From contig NZ_JAUQYP010000001.1 of the NCBI RefSeq assembly GCF_030586465.1, positions 558,001 to 622,000 on the forward strand: 64,000 bases of DNA. The letters run 5' to 3'. The stretch comes from Actinotalea lenta (GTDB lineage Bacteria > Actinomycetota > Actinomycetes > Actinomycetales > Cellulomonadaceae). The position numbers and the translations under genes were made by a program. Shown in pieces: positions 1 to 11,193 of this stretch. How positions within the stretch are numbered: the first letter of the stretch is position 1; each line of letters starts with the position of its first letter. The notes beneath the pieces were generated by a model, which did not search any database, was not told where the DNA came from, and saw only the letters and a program-made list of their open reading frames with translations.

Positions 1-300
1 GTCGGTGCGCAGCGGCTCCCGCACCTGGTGCGCTACCTGCGGGCGGCCCGGCACCGGCTCGGCAAGGCCGCGGAGAGCCCGTCACGCGACGAGGCCCTCG
101 CCTGGCAGGTGCACGAGCTCGTGCAGGAGTACGAGGGCGCGCTCGCGAAGGCGGCGGCCGCGCCTCCCGACCTGGAGCGCGACGCGAGACTTGCGCAGGT
201 GCGGTGGATGCTCGAGGAGCTCCGCGTCTCGCTGTTCGCCCAGCACCTGGGCACGCCGCAACCGGTGTCCGCCAAGCGCATCCGCACCGCGCTCGCGTGA
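1..300 (+). CDS. hrpA: ATP-dependent RNA helicase HrpA, C-terminal fragment
   Basis: Frame 1 is open from the first base to the TGA at 298-300, giving the last 99 residues of a protein whose start lies outside the window. The tail (VRYLRAARHRLGKAAE, then EALAWQVHELV, then LRVSLFAQHLGT and PVSAKRI near the end) matches what I know of the C-terminal DUF3418 region of HrpA-type DEAH-box helicases. HrpA unwinds RNA and has been linked to mRNA processing and ribosome rescue. No helicase motifs are visible because only the tail is present. The identification rests on this end alone. Confidence 0.75.
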   Translation, partial: VGAQRLPHLVRYLRAARHRLGKAAESPSRDEALAWQVHELVQEYEGALAKAAAAPPDLERDARLAQVRWMLEELRVSLFAQHLGTPQPVSAKRIRTALA

Positions 301-430
301 TCCACGTGGGAGGCGCGTCGCTGAGGCGTTCGCCGGTCCCGTTCCGGACGTGGGGGCTGGTCCCGAGCCAGTAGGCTCGACGTGCGCCGAGAGTGCTGCG
401 TGGTCGGCTGTGCGGATGGAGGGAGTGACC

Positions 431-985
431 ATGCCCCTGCGTCTGATGGACCTGGCCCTGCCGCTGCCGGTGGTCAACCGACGCACCACGGCGCTGGAAG
501 CAGCCCGGCGGATCGCCGGCGACCGGCTCTCCGCCCTGGTGGTGGCCGGCGACGACGGCACCCCCGCGTTCGTCGTCCCCGCCGTCGACGTCCTCGGGCT
601 GCTCATCCCGCTCTACCTGCGGGAGGACACCCGGCTGGCCGGCGTGCTCGACGAGTCCGCCGCGGAGGAGCTGTGGGGACAGGCCGACCGCCGCACCATC
701 GGCGAGCTGCTGGACTCCGAGGACGTGCGCGTCTACGACATCCTCCGGGTGGACCCGGACGCCACCCTCGTGGAGGTCGCCACCCTGATGGCCGCCGCGC
801 ACACGTCGATCGCGCTGGTCGAGGCCGAGCACGTCCACCGGGGGCACGGCACCCATGCCACACCTGCCGGCGACCGCGAGACCGACGAGCCCCGCGCCGT
901 GGAGGAGGTCGAGCCGCACTTCATCACGTTGCCCACCGTGCTGGACGCCGCTCTCACCGCACGCGGGGGTGGCCGGACCGCATGA
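431..985 (+). CDS. CBS-domain protein
   Basis: 184 residues, cytoplasmic, no membrane segment. Two halves read like paired CBS motifs: residues 1-60 (LPVVNRRTTALEAARRIA then LSALVVAGDDGTPAFVV) and about 95-135 (VYDILRVDPDATLVEVATLMAAAHTSIALVE). CBS pairs bind adenine nucleotides or similar ligands and usually regulate a partner. The ATG at 431 was chosen because GGAGGGAG lies just upstream; in-frame ATG 416 and GTG 425 are alternatives. The stop overlaps the start of the membrane carrier that follows (ATGA, 982-985), so the two are translationally coupled and this protein probably controls that transporter. The second CBS half carries an extra charged His/Glu-rich stretch. Confidence 0.8.
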   Translation: MPLRLMDLALPLPVVNRRTTALEAARRIAGDRLSALVVAGDDGTPAFVVPAVDVLGLLIPLYLREDTRLAGVLDESAAEELWGQADRRTIGELLDSEDVRVYDILRVDPDATLVEVATLMAAAHTSIALVEAEHVHRGHGTHATPAGDRETDEPRAVEEVEPHFITLPTVLDAALTARGGGRTA

Positions 986-2265
986 CGATCCAGGTCGTCG
1001 CCGGCCTCGTGGTCTTCCTCGGGGCCTACGTGCTCATCGCCACCGAGAAGCTCCCGCGCGCCACCGTGGCGCTCACGGGCGGTGCGCTCATGGTGCTGCT
1101 CGGCGCCACCGACGAGGCGGGGATCTTCTTCTCCGAGGAAGCCGGGATCGACTGGCACGTCATCTTCCTGCTGCTCGGCATGATGATGATCGTCGGCATC
1201 CTGCGCCAGAGCGGGGCGTTCGAGTACCTGGCGATCTGGGCCGCCAAGCGGGCCCGCGGGCGCCCCTTCGTGGTCATGGCGATGCTCATCGTCATCACCG
1301 CGATGCTCAGCGCGGCGCTGGACAACGTCACGACCGTGCTGCTGGTGGCCCCCGTGACGCTGCTCATCGCCGACCGGCTCGGGGTGCCGCCCGTGCCGTT
1401 CCTCATCACCCAGGTGATGGCCTCGAACATCGGCGGTGCCGCCACCCTGATCGGCGACCCGCCGAACATCATCGTTGCCAGTCGTGCGAACCTCACGTTC
1501 CTGGACTTCCTCGAGCACCTGACGCCGCTGGTCATCGGCCTCATGATCGTGTTCATCGGGCTCGCGTGGCTGCTCTTCGGCCGAAGGCTGCACCACGACG
1601 CCGAACGGGCCGCCAAGGTGATGGCGCTCAACGAGCGTGAGGCGATCAAGGACACCCGGCTGCTCATCACCTCGGTCGCCGTGATCGCCCTGGTGCTCGC
1701 CGGGTTCGCGCTGCAGGGCGTGACCCACCTGGACCCCGCGGTGGTCGCACTGCTGGGCGCGGGGCTGCTCGCGCTCCTGACGCGGCTCGAGGCCCGCAAG
1801 GTCGTCGCGGACGTCGAGTGGGAGACGCTGCTGTTCTTCGCGGGCCTGTTCGTCATGGTCGGTGGCCTGGTCAACCTCGGCGTGATCGACCAGCTCGGCA
1901 AGGCCGCGACAGACGCGGTGGGCACCAACTACGCCGGTGCCGGGGTCGCGCTGCTGGTGGGCTCGGCCCTGGTGTCCGGGATCATCGACAACATCCCCTA
2001 CGTGGCGACCATGGCGCCGCTCGTCGCAGACCTGGTGCACGCCGGGGGCGCGGCGGCCGAACCGCTCTGGTGGGCTCTGACGATGGGCGCTGACCTCGGT
2101 GGCAACGCCACCGCGGTCGGGGCGAGCGCGAACGTCGTGGTGCTCGGCATCGCCCGGCGCTACGGGCACCCCATCTCGTTCTGGGAGTTCACCAAGTACG
2201 GCCTGCTGGTCACCGGCGTGACCGTGGCGCTCTCCGTTCCCTACCTGCTGATCCGCTACTTCTGA
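982..2265 (+). CDS. SLC13/ArsB-type integral membrane carrier
   Basis: 427 residues with about ten hydrophobic spans. It has the twofold repeat of the ion transporter superfamily: DNVTTVLL (about residue 114) followed by NIGGAATLIGDPPNI (about 150-163), echoed by DNIPYVATM (about 336) and DLGGNATAVGASANV (about 370). These repeats are typical of ArsB, NhaD and SLC13/citrate-type carriers, in which they line the substrate and cation site. The substrate cannot be told from sequence; arsenite, Na+/H+ exchange or dicarboxylate/sulfate are all possible. It is coupled by a 4-nt overlap to the CBS-domain gene upstream. Residues FFSEEAGIDWHVIFLLLGMMMIVGI match the N-terminal half of ArsB-like proteins well. 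Confidence 0.85.
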   Translation: MTIQVVAGLVVFLGAYVLIATEKLPRATVALTGGALMVLLGATDEAGIFFSEEAGIDWHVIFLLLGMMMIVGILRQSGAFEYLAIWAAKRARGRPFVVMAMLIVITAMLSAALDNVTTVLLVAPVTLLIADRLGVPPVPFLITQVMASNIGGAATLIGDPPNIIVASRANLTFLDFLEHLTPLVIGLMIVFIGLAWLLFGRRLHHDAERAAKVMALNEREAIKDTRLLITSVAVIALVLAGFALQGVTHLDPAVVALLGAGLLALLTRLEARKVVADVEWETLLFFAGLFVMVGGLVNLGVIDQLGKAATDAVGTNYAGAGVALLVGSALVSGIIDNIPYVATMAPLVADLVHAGGAAAEPLWWALTMGADLGGNATAVGASANVVVLGIARRYGHPISFWEFTKYGLLVTGVTVALSVPYLLIRYF

Positions 2266-2353
2266 ACGAGCGGGCCGGCACACGATCGCGCCGTCGGCCG
2301 CCCCTGTGGAGGGCCGCGCGGCCACGTCCGACGCCGCTGCTACCGTCCCGGCC

Positions 2354-2920
2354 ATGAGGTGCTTCGGGGACGGCGACCCGCTCTACGAGCAGTACCACGA
2401 CACCGAGTGGGGCGTTCCGGAGCACGGCGAGCACGCGCTGTTCGAGAGGTTCTGCCTCGAGGCGTTCCAGTCCGGTCTCGCCTGGATCACGATCCTGCGC
2501 AAGCGCGAGGCCTTCCGTGCCGCGTTCGCCGACTTCGACCCCGAGGTGGTGGCCGGTTACGACGCGCACGACGTCGCGCGGCTGATGGGTGACGCAGGAA
2601 TCGTGCGGAACCGGGCCAAGATCGATGCGACCCTCGCGAACGCGCGTGCCGTGCTCGAGCTGCACGACGCGGGCCGGTCGCTGAGCGAGCTGGTCTGGTC
2701 CCACGCGCCGGCCGACCCGGTCCGCGACCCCCGCGCCGTCACGTTCTCCGACGTCCCGGCGAGCACCCCGGCGTCCCGGGCGCTGGCCGCGGAGCTCAAG
2801 TCGGTCGGCTTCCGGTTCGTCGGCCCGACCACCGCCTACGCGGCGATGCAAGCCTGTGGCCTGGTGGACGACCACCTGGCAGGCTGCCCTGTGGTCACTC
2901 GCCGAACGCCTCACAGCTGA
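2354..2920 (+). CDS. tag: DNA-3-methyladenine glycosylase I
   Basis: 188 residues, the normal Tag length. Tag removes 3-methyladenine from alkylated DNA as the first step of base excision repair. The family zinc ligands are visible: Cys3 and His15 (MRCFGDGDPLYEQYHDTEWG) and the C-terminal His/Cys of DDHLAGC. The conserved stretches FERFCLEAFQSGLAWITIL and SVGFRFVGPTTAYAAMQA are also present. The ATG at 2354 is the natural start, since family members begin M-x-R-C or MRC. There is no strong ribosome binding site, so translation may be leaderless. The 3' end overlaps the convergent lipoprotein gene by 26 bp. Confidence 0.95.
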   Translation: MRCFGDGDPLYEQYHDTEWGVPEHGEHALFERFCLEAFQSGLAWITILRKREAFRAAFADFDPEVVAGYDAHDVARLMGDAGIVRNRAKIDATLANARAVLELHDAGRSLSELVWSHAPADPVRDPRAVTFSDVPASTPASRALAAELKSVGFRFVGPTTAYAAMQACGLVDDHLAGCPVVTRRTPHS

Positions 2921-3620
2921 TGTCGCCCGGAGCCTGCTCGACGAGCGAGGTGTGGTCGGCGTCCGAGGCCCAGGCGGCGGCTGCGGGGACGGTCATGCCT
3001 GATGTCTGGTCCGACGCCGGGTAGAACGCCACGCCCTCGGAGCCCTGGCAGTACTCGAGCAGGGCGGGCTTCCCGTCCGGAGCGTGGGTCGCGATCGCGT
3101 CGACCACCATCCAGGTCGGCGTGCCGTCCTGCGTCATCCCGGTGAGCTTCAGCAGGAGCAGCAGGTTCACTCCCGTGGGCTCCGGGAGCCCACCCGCGCC
3201 CGGCTGGGCCAGGCCCTCGATCGACCACGGGCAGTACTCCTGCGCATCGCCGTCGAAGCACGCACCGAAGACCTGCGTCAGGCCCAGGTCCTCACCGTCG
3301 ACGGTGGTGGTCGCGCCGCTGTCGGAGAAGGTCGTGACCAGCTCCCCGCCGATCAGGCTGCCCGGCTCGGGAAAGCCCGGTGGCAGGGCCGCCGGGTCGG
3401 TGGACGCAGGAGCAGTGGGCGCAGGAGCAGTGGGCGCAGGGGCCGTGGGCGCGGGGGCCGGCGTACCGACGGCGCCGGGCGAGGTGGCGCCGGACGTCGG
3501 ACTCCCGGTGGAGGTGGAACCGGAGTCCGGCGAGGAGAGTCCGGCGTCCGGTGCGGTGCAGCCGCCCGCCAGCGTGGCGACGGCGAGCGCCGCCACGCGG
3601 GTGCGACGACGTGCTTCCAT
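2895..3620 (-). CDS. Putative secreted lipoprotein with Pro/Ala/Thr linker
   Basis: 241 residues. Basic N-terminus, hydrophobic segment and lipobox (LAGGC, Cys21) indicate export and lipid anchoring to the outer face of the membrane. Residues about 25-80 are a Ser/Thr/Pro linker that includes a tandem APAPT repeat (DNA repeat near 3405-3465). The mature domain has four or five Cys (FGACFDGDAQEYCPW, LLEYCQG, DISCEAF) that could pair in disulfides. I recognise no catalytic motif and do not assign a function. The gene is convergent with tag. Confidence 0.75.
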   Translation of the reverse strand: MEARRRTRVAALAVATLAGGCTAPDAGLSSPDSGSTSTGSPTSGATSPGAVGTPAPAPTAPAPTAPAPTAPASTDPAALPPGFPEPGSLIGGELVTTFSDSGATTTVDGEDLGLTQVFGACFDGDAQEYCPWSIEGLAQPGAGGLPEPTGVNLLLLLKLTGMTQDGTPTWMVVDAIATHAPDGKPALLEYCQGSEGVAFYPASDQTSGMTVPAAAAWASDADHTSLVEQAPGDISCEAFGE

Positions 3621-3659
3621 GGATCCCCAGTCTTCGGCCCGAGCGTCACAACGCGTCGG

Positions 3660-4091
3660 TCAGGCGAGGCCGCCCGGCTCGGCTGCCCGCACCGTCAGCT
3701 CGCGGACCAGGTCGACGTCGCCGTCCAGCCACGCGACCGTGTGCCAGTCCGGGTGGTGCAGCCAGCGCAGCTGGTCATGACCCTCCAGGGGTCGCGGGTC
3801 GCCGTGCGTGAGTACCGCCGCCCACACGCGCATGACGTGCCGCGGCGTGATCGGCCACCGGCCGTCGGCCGGACCGGCGATCTCCGTGCCGAGCTGCACG
3901 CGCACGCCGAGCTCCTCGTCGAGCTCACGGTGCAGCGCCTGCTGGGGGGTCTCGCCTGGTTCGACCTTGCCGCCCGGCAGCTCCCACCGACCGGCGACGT
4001 GTGCGGGCCGGGTGCGGCGCGCGGCGAGCAGCCGGCGTGGGGCTGCGAGGTCGTCCACCACGGCGGCGGCGACGACGAGGATCGGCGACAC
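3660..4091 (-). CDS. Nudix hydrolase (MutT-like)
   Basis: 143 residues. A complete Nudix box lies at about 40-62, from GGKVEPGET through RELDEELGV, fitting GX5EX7REUXEEXGU, with the Glu pair for metal binding. The preceding RPAHVAGRWELPGG is typical of MutT/CTP-pyrophosphohydrolase-like members that hydrolyse oxidised or non-canonical NTPs. The exact substrate is not predictable. The gene lies 52 bp downstream of the small LuxR-type gene on the same strand, so they may share a transcript. Confidence 0.9.
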   Translation of the reverse strand: MSPILVVAAAVVDDLAAPRRLLAARRTRPAHVAGRWELPGGKVEPGETPQQALHRELDEELGVRVQLGTEIAGPADGRWPITPRHVMRVWAAVLTHGDPRPLEGHDQLRWLHHPDWHTVAWLDGDVDLVRELTVRAAEPGGLA

Positions 4092-4143
4092 GGGCTCAGT
4101 CTGGCAGCGTCGCCAGGTCGGGGGGAGCCCGCGGTCGCCTCGC

Positions 4144-4377
4144 TCAGCGCAGGCCGAACTGGCGGGCGCGCGCCACGGCGTCGGCGCGGGTGGAGACGCC
4201 GAGCTTGCGGTAGACGCTGCGCACCTGGGACTTCACGGTGTTGCGGCTGACCCACAGCCGGCTGGCGATCTCTTCGAGGGTGGTGTCCTCGTCGAGGTTG
4301 GACAGGATCACGCGCTCACGACGAGTCAGGGTGCGCTGGGCCGGAACCATGTGCAGGTCAACGGTCTCGACAGCCAT
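4144..4377 (-). CDS. Small LuxR/GerE-type HTH DNA-binding protein
   Basis: 77 residues, almost entirely a LuxR C-terminal helix-turn-helix (LTRRERVILSNLDEDTTLEEIASRLWVSRNTVKSQVRSVYRKLGV, residues 17-60). There is no receiver or ligand-binding domain, so it is an orphan output domain of the GerE type. Such proteins bind DNA as dimers through the second half of the HTH (SRNTVKSQVRSVYRKLG). It ends RARQFGLR. The ATG at 4377 has GGAGGA directly upstream, and that site lies in a predicted 5' hairpin (see 4382-4434). It sits between the glycine-cleavage operon and the Nudix gene; its target is unknown. Confidence 0.88.
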   Translation of the reverse strand: MAVETVDLHMVPAQRTLTRRERVILSNLDEDTTLEEIASRLWVSRNTVKSQVRSVYRKLGVSTRADAVARARQFGLR

Positions 4378-4381
4378 GTCG

Positions 4382-4434
4382 TCCTCCAGGTGTTCGCGGT
4401 GCCGGGGGACACCGCCTCAGCGGGTACACCTGGA
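4382..4434 (-). promoter_or_regulatory. Nested hairpin covering the ribosome binding site of the LuxR-type gene
   Basis: Two nested perfect inverted repeats lie in the 5' leader of the 77-residue regulator: TCCAGGTGT (4385-4393) with ACACCTGGA (4426-4434), and inside it GCGGTG (4396-4401) with CACCGC (4410-4415). The Shine-Dalgarno core (GGAGGA on the minus strand, 4382-4387) overlaps the foot of the outer stem. The fold could limit translation or act as an operator. Seen directly; function is inferred. Confidence 0.5.
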
Positions 4435-4737
4435 GAGAGCAACCGCGCCGCGCGGCATGACGCGGTTTTCACCCGCAGTTTCGCCACCCGGGAGCAGCGA
4501 CGGGGCGCCATAGGAGGCGAGACCGTGGCAGATTCCGGCGTCGGCGCAGGTCAGGCCGACATGTCGCGGATCGAGGGGGTCGGCCGCCACAGCTCGGGTC
4601 ACGCGCGAGCGATCACCCGATCGGAGTACATCGACCGCGGGGCGTCGACCCGACGCTCCCTCCTGAGGACCGGTCGCCGCCGCCCTCGCCACCCGCACCC
4701 GCTGTGGCTCTGGCCGCGAGCCTTCCTGCCGCCGACC
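4435..4737. other. Intergenic region without a convincing gene
   Basis: About 300 bp between the LuxR-type gene and gcvH. Open frames here have atypical composition and no homology I recognise. It must contain the promoter of the LuxR-type gene and the 3' end of the gcv transcript. No clear terminator hairpin or FliA-type promoter was found. Confidence 0.4.
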
Positions 4738-5109
4738 TCACTCGCCGACGAGCGCTGCGTACTGCTCCGCGGTGAGGAGCTCGCCGCCGTCCCCGCTCAC
4801 GGCGACCCTGAGCAGCCATCCGGCGCCGTACGGGTCCGCGTTGACCACGGACGGGTCGTCCACCGCGGCGCTGTTGACCTCGACCACGGTGCCGTCGACG
4901 GGGGCGAACAGCTCCGACACCGACTTCGTCGACTCGATCTCGCCACACACCTCTCCGGCGGTGATGGTCGCGCCGACCTCGGGAAGCTCGAGGTACACGA
5001 CGTCTCCCAACGCGTCGGCGGCGTGCGCCGTGATGCCCACGGTGGCGGGGTCGCCCGCGGCGACCCACTCGTGCTCGGCCGTGTACTGCAGCTCGGTGGG
5101 GTTGCTCAC
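4738..5109 (-). CDS. gcvH: Glycine cleavage system H protein
   Basis: 123 residues, standard length. GcvH carries the lipoyl arm that shuttles the aminomethyl group from GcvP to GcvT and is reoxidised by lipoamide dehydrogenase. The lipoylation site is Lys62 in [10 protein letters not shown]. Flanking family motifs are YTAEHEWV near the start, [23 protein letters not shown] before the site, and [13 protein letters not shown] after it. It is the third gene of gcvP-gcvT-gcvH, 51 bp after gcvT. That gap holds the AAGGAGAAACG ribosome binding site. Control by the glycine riboswitch upstream of gcvP is expected. Confidence 0.97.
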   Translation of the reverse strand: MSNPTELQYTAEHEWVAAGDPATVGITAHAADALGDVVYLELPEVGATITAGEVCGEIESTKSVSELFAPVDGTVVEVNSAAVDDPSVVNADPYGAGWLLRVAVSGDGGELLTAEQYAALVGE

Positions 5110-5160
5110 GACGTTTCTCCTTGCTCGGCGGTTGCCGCCGATCGTGCCACGGGGGCGAGG

Positions 5161-6317
5161 TCAGGGACGACGGTAGAAGGGCAGGGCGACGACGTGCACA
5201 GGTTCGGGACGGCCACGGACGTCCACGGCCAGCGCCGTGCCCTCCGCGCTGACCTCCGGCGTGACGTAGGCCATCGCGATCGGCACGCCGAGCGTCGGCG
5301 ACGGGGCACCGGACGTGACCCGACCCACCGGAGCCCCGCTGCGGGTGGTCACCACGTAACCCTGCCGGGCCGCGCGCCGGGACTCACCGACCAGGCCCAC
5401 CAGGACGCGCGCGGGCGCGGCATGCGCGCGGGCGTCCAGCGCGGCGCGCCCTATGAAGTCGACGGGGCGGCCGTGTGCGTCGGTCTTCTCGAGCTTGACC
5501 ACCCGGCCCAGTCCCGCGGCGTACGGCGTGACGGTCAGGTCGAGCTCGTGCCCGTACAGCGGCATCCCGGCCTCCAGGCGCAGGCTGTCGCGCGCCGCGA
5601 GCCCGGCGGGCACCAGGCCGAACGGCTCGCCGGCCGCGAGCAGCGCCCGCCACAGCGGCACCCCGACGGACGCGGCGTCGACGAAGAGCTCGAAGCCGTC
5701 CTCGCCGGTGTACCCGGTGCGGGCGATCAGCACGGGCCGCGGCTCGCCGTCGACGTCGAACGTGCCCTCGAGCGCGGCGTAGTAGCGCAGCTCGACCAGC
5801 CCCTCCGCGACCAGTCCGGGGGTCGACCGGAGGATCTCCAGCGCCCGGGGGCCCTGGACCGCGACCAGGGCGGTGGTGTCCGTGCGGTCCTGGACCGCGA
5901 CGTCGAGGTCGCCGACCCGGTCCCGCAGCGCGGCCAGCACGGGGTCGTGGTTGGCAGCGTTGGCCACCACCAGGTACTCGGCATCGCCGGTGCGGTAGAC
6001 GATCAGGTCGTCCAGCACGGCCCCGGACTCCACACAGATCATCGTGTAGCGGGCCTTGCCGACCGCCATCCTGGAGAACGAGCCGACCAGGGCGTGGTCC
6101 AGGAACGCGCCCGCGTCCGGCCCGAGCACCACGAGCTCGGCCATGTGGGACAGGTCGAACAGGCCGGCTGCAGTGCGCACCGCGGTGTGCTCGGCGATGT
6201 CTGAGCGGTAGCGCAGCGGCATCGACCACCCGGCGAACGGCACCAGGGTCGCCCCCAGGGCCACGTGCTCGTCGTTCAACGGACTGGGTCGGGCGTCGGC
6301 CGCGACGGCGTCGTCGC

Positions 6318-6321
<4 letters not shown>
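5161..6321 (-). CDS. gcvT: Glycine cleavage system T protein (aminomethyltransferase)
   Basis: 386 residues. GcvT transfers the methylene carbon from the H-protein aminomethyl arm to tetrahydrofolate and releases ammonia. Recognisable stretches are [43 protein letters not shown], the folate-site region [15 protein letters not shown], and the C-terminal beta-barrel part ([27 protein letters not shown]). The ATG at 6321 overlaps the gcvP stop (ATGA, 6318-6321), so translation is coupled. A longer start at 6351 would lie inside gcvP and is less likely. Confidence 0.96.
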
Positions 6322-9245
<2,924 letters not shown>

Positions 9246-9289
9246 AGGGCGGCTCCCGGGTCAGGTCCGGCGCGCGCCGGAGTGCTGGG

Positions 9290-9494
9290 GCCTCCCCGCT
9301 CTGTCCTCCGGGGCAACGCCCCGACCTGAGAGATTGGCCGGGTGCGGCCCCGCGGGGATCACCCGACGTGCACCGTCGGTGGGCCGTCGTCGGCCACTTT
9401 CCAGAGTTGCCTCGCCGTGGCGGTACTGGGGCCTGAGAGATTCCCGGGGAGGGTTGCTCCTTCGGCGCCTCGCGAGAGGCTCTCCCGCCACGGC
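9290..9494 (-). promoter_or_regulatory. Tandem glycine riboswitch
   Basis: On the minus strand two glycine aptamers follow each other. The first has the P1 arm CCGTGGCGG (9485-9493) pairing with CCGCCACGG, the signature GCGCCGAAGGAGCAA, then GGAATCTCTCAGGC. The second starts after CTCTGGAAAG, with CACCGACGGTGCA, AATCTCTCAGGT and the closing GGACAGAGCGGGGAGG. These are the hallmark conserved blocks of the family. A GC-rich palindrome (CCGGCGCGCGCCGG) between aptamer 2 and gcvP probably belongs to the expression platform. Known role: glycine binding turns on gcv expression to degrade excess glycine. Confidence 0.95.
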
Positions 9495-9593
9495 TCGAGC
9501 GGCGTGTTCGGTTGTGCGCCGACGACGGACGCCGGACGTCGCGAGGATAGTCCCGTCCACCCCGCGCCACGAGCCCTGTCCGAGGGCCGGGCG

Positions 9594-10043
9594 TCAGAGC
9601 CCCAGGACCACGGTCGCCGTCGTCGTCGCGCCTGCAGCCAGCGCGGCGGACACCGCACTGCGCACGGCCGCGAGGCTACCCTCCGCGAGCGCCGCGCCGC
9701 CGGCCCCTGAGCCGGCGGCCCACAGCACCCCGGACACCTGCGGCGGGCGCACTCCCTCAGGCAGCTCGACCACCGCAGCGGCCCGCACCAACGGGTCGTC
9801 CGCGCGCCGCACCTGCACGTCACGCACCTCCGCAAGCCGGGCGACGGTCCGCAGCAGCTGGGTGCGGCGACGCTCGCTCGCGCAGAAGGTCACCGCGATG
9901 GTCCCGCTGCCGGCATCCACCGACCCGGTGGACAGCGAGTCGAAGCTCACGCCGCGCGAGGAGAACACGCTCGTCAGCGCGGTCAGGGTGCCCGGACGGT
10001 CCGCCCCGCGCACGAGCGCCACCCAGTGCTCGTCGGCGGTCAT
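9594..10043 (-). CDS. ACT-domain protein
   Basis: 149 residues. The N-terminal half reads as an ACT domain (HWVALVRGADRPGTLTALTSVFSSRGVSFDSLSTG), the ligand-binding fold found in amino-acid metabolic enzymes and regulators. DRPGTLTALTSVF is the ligand-loop signature. The second half (RAAAVVELPEGVRPPQVSGVLWAAGSG) is less clear. The start ATG 10043 overlaps the stop of the dehydrogenase-like gene upstream (ATGA, 10040-10043), so the two are coupled. It may sense an amino acid and modulate its partner. No catalytic motif is visible. Confidence 0.75.
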   Translation of the reverse strand: MTADEHWVALVRGADRPGTLTALTSVFSSRGVSFDSLSTGSVDAGSGTIAVTFCASERRRTQLLRTVARLAEVRDVQVRRADDPLVRAAAVVELPEGVRPPQVSGVLWAAGSGAGGAALAEGSLAAVRSAVSAALAAGATTTATVVLGL

Positions 10044-11104
10044 GCCCGAGCCTCCCACGGCGCCAGCGACGCGTGGATCCGGTCGGCGCAGGCGAGCAGG
10101 CGCTCCGCCTCGTCAGCCGCCAGGTCGTCGAGGAGCACGCGGGTCCAGCCGTCGGGCCCCAGGACCACCGGCGCCCCGAGCACCCCGGTGAGCCGGCGGC
10201 CGCCCACCACGACCTCACCCGCGAGCTGCACCTGGCCCGCGACCACGATCTCTCGCCCGTCCAGCACCGTCTCCAGCAGATCGACCGTCGCGCCCGCCGT
10301 CCCGGTCGCGGTCTTCGCGCCGCTCGTGTGCGTCAGCCACGGACGGATCACCGCGCGCAGGTCAGCGGGCAGGGCGTCGACCCGGGCGTACGCGCTCGCG
10401 ACGTCCAGGTCGAGCAGCTCACGCTGGGCGGCAGCGACCTCCGCGTCGAAGGTCCCCAGGGAGCGGCCCGTGCGCAGGCCGTCGACCGCTGCTCGCCGCT
10501 CACCGGCGTCCAGCCCGCTGACCCGCACGGTGGACCACAGCGGGACCAGGTCCGTGCCGTGCTGGCCGGCGACGAACCCGCCGATCCGGTGCCGGCGCAG
10601 CCCCAGCGACACCGCCACCTCACGCCGGAAGCGCAACGTGTCGAGCCACGCTCCCATCCCGATGACCCGGTGCCGACCGAGCTCACGCGCCAGCACGGCC
10701 ACGCCGAGCTCGACCGGGTTGGAGACCACCACGACGACCTCGTGCCCCGAGCCGTGCTCGGCGAGGGCCCGCGCGTACTCGGCTACCACGCCGTGGTTGG
10801 CGGCGGCGAGCTGCGACCGGTCGATGCTGCCCCCGGGGGCCGCGGGCGTGGTCATCCCGGCCGCGACCACGACCACATCGGCCACCACGTCTGCCGGGTC
10901 CAGCGCGACGTCGATCAGGGGGGCGTGCTCGTCGTACGCGTCGATGAGATCGGCACGCAGCCCGTACGTCGCCCGCCCGGACGCCCCGCCGCGGCGCCCG
11001 ACGAGCTGGAGCCGGGAGGTGGGGGGCAGCACCCGGCGCTCGATGAGCTGGGTGCACACCTGACGGCCCACGTCCCCGGTCGCTCCCAGCACGGCGATGT
11101 CCAC
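10040..11104 (-). CDS. Malate/lactate dehydrogenase-family protein of uncertain substrate
   Basis: 354 residues. Rossmann NAD site GATGDVG (7-13), SNPVE (about 129-133) and the catalytic elements LDTLRFR (Asp and Arg) and GQHGTD (His) match the LDH/MDH fold. The mobile substrate loop is unusual: where malate dehydrogenases have two arginines in RKPGM-x-R, this protein has AGMTTPAAPGGSIDRSQL, so the first substrate arginine is absent. It may therefore act on a different 2-hydroxy acid or have lost activity. It is coupled to the ACT-domain gene and is longer than a typical MDH (about 330). Confidence 0.7.
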   Translation of the reverse strand: MDIAVLGATGDVGRQVCTQLIERRVLPPTSRLQLVGRRGGASGRATYGLRADLIDAYDEHAPLIDVALDPADVVADVVVVAAGMTTPAAPGGSIDRSQLAAANHGVVAEYARALAEHGSGHEVVVVVSNPVELGVAVLARELGRHRVIGMGAWLDTLRFRREVAVSLGLRRHRIGGFVAGQHGTDLVPLWSTVRVSGLDAGERRAAVDGLRTGRSLGTFDAEVAAAQRELLDLDVASAYARVDALPADLRAVIRPWLTHTSGAKTATGTAGATVDLLETVLDGREIVVAGQVQLAGEVVVGGRRLTGVLGAPVVLGPDGWTRVLLDDLAADEAERLLACADRIHASLAPWEARA

Positions 11105-11193
11105 CCCGTGAGCCTAAGGGCCGGGCCGCAGCACCCCGCTCGGACGACGTCGAGTGCGCGTCGGCCGGGGCGCACCCACGGGGCTGGAGGGCT

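Noticed and set aside
4417-4698. Minus-strand frame of 93 codons in the gcvH-luxR gap
   Set aside because: Arg/Ala/Gly-rich composition, no good ribosome binding site and no recognisable domain.
3808-6204. Long plus-strand frame across the LuxR-type, gcvH and gcvT genes
   Set aside because: Same reason: it crosses three real genes and one intergenic region and shows no domain.
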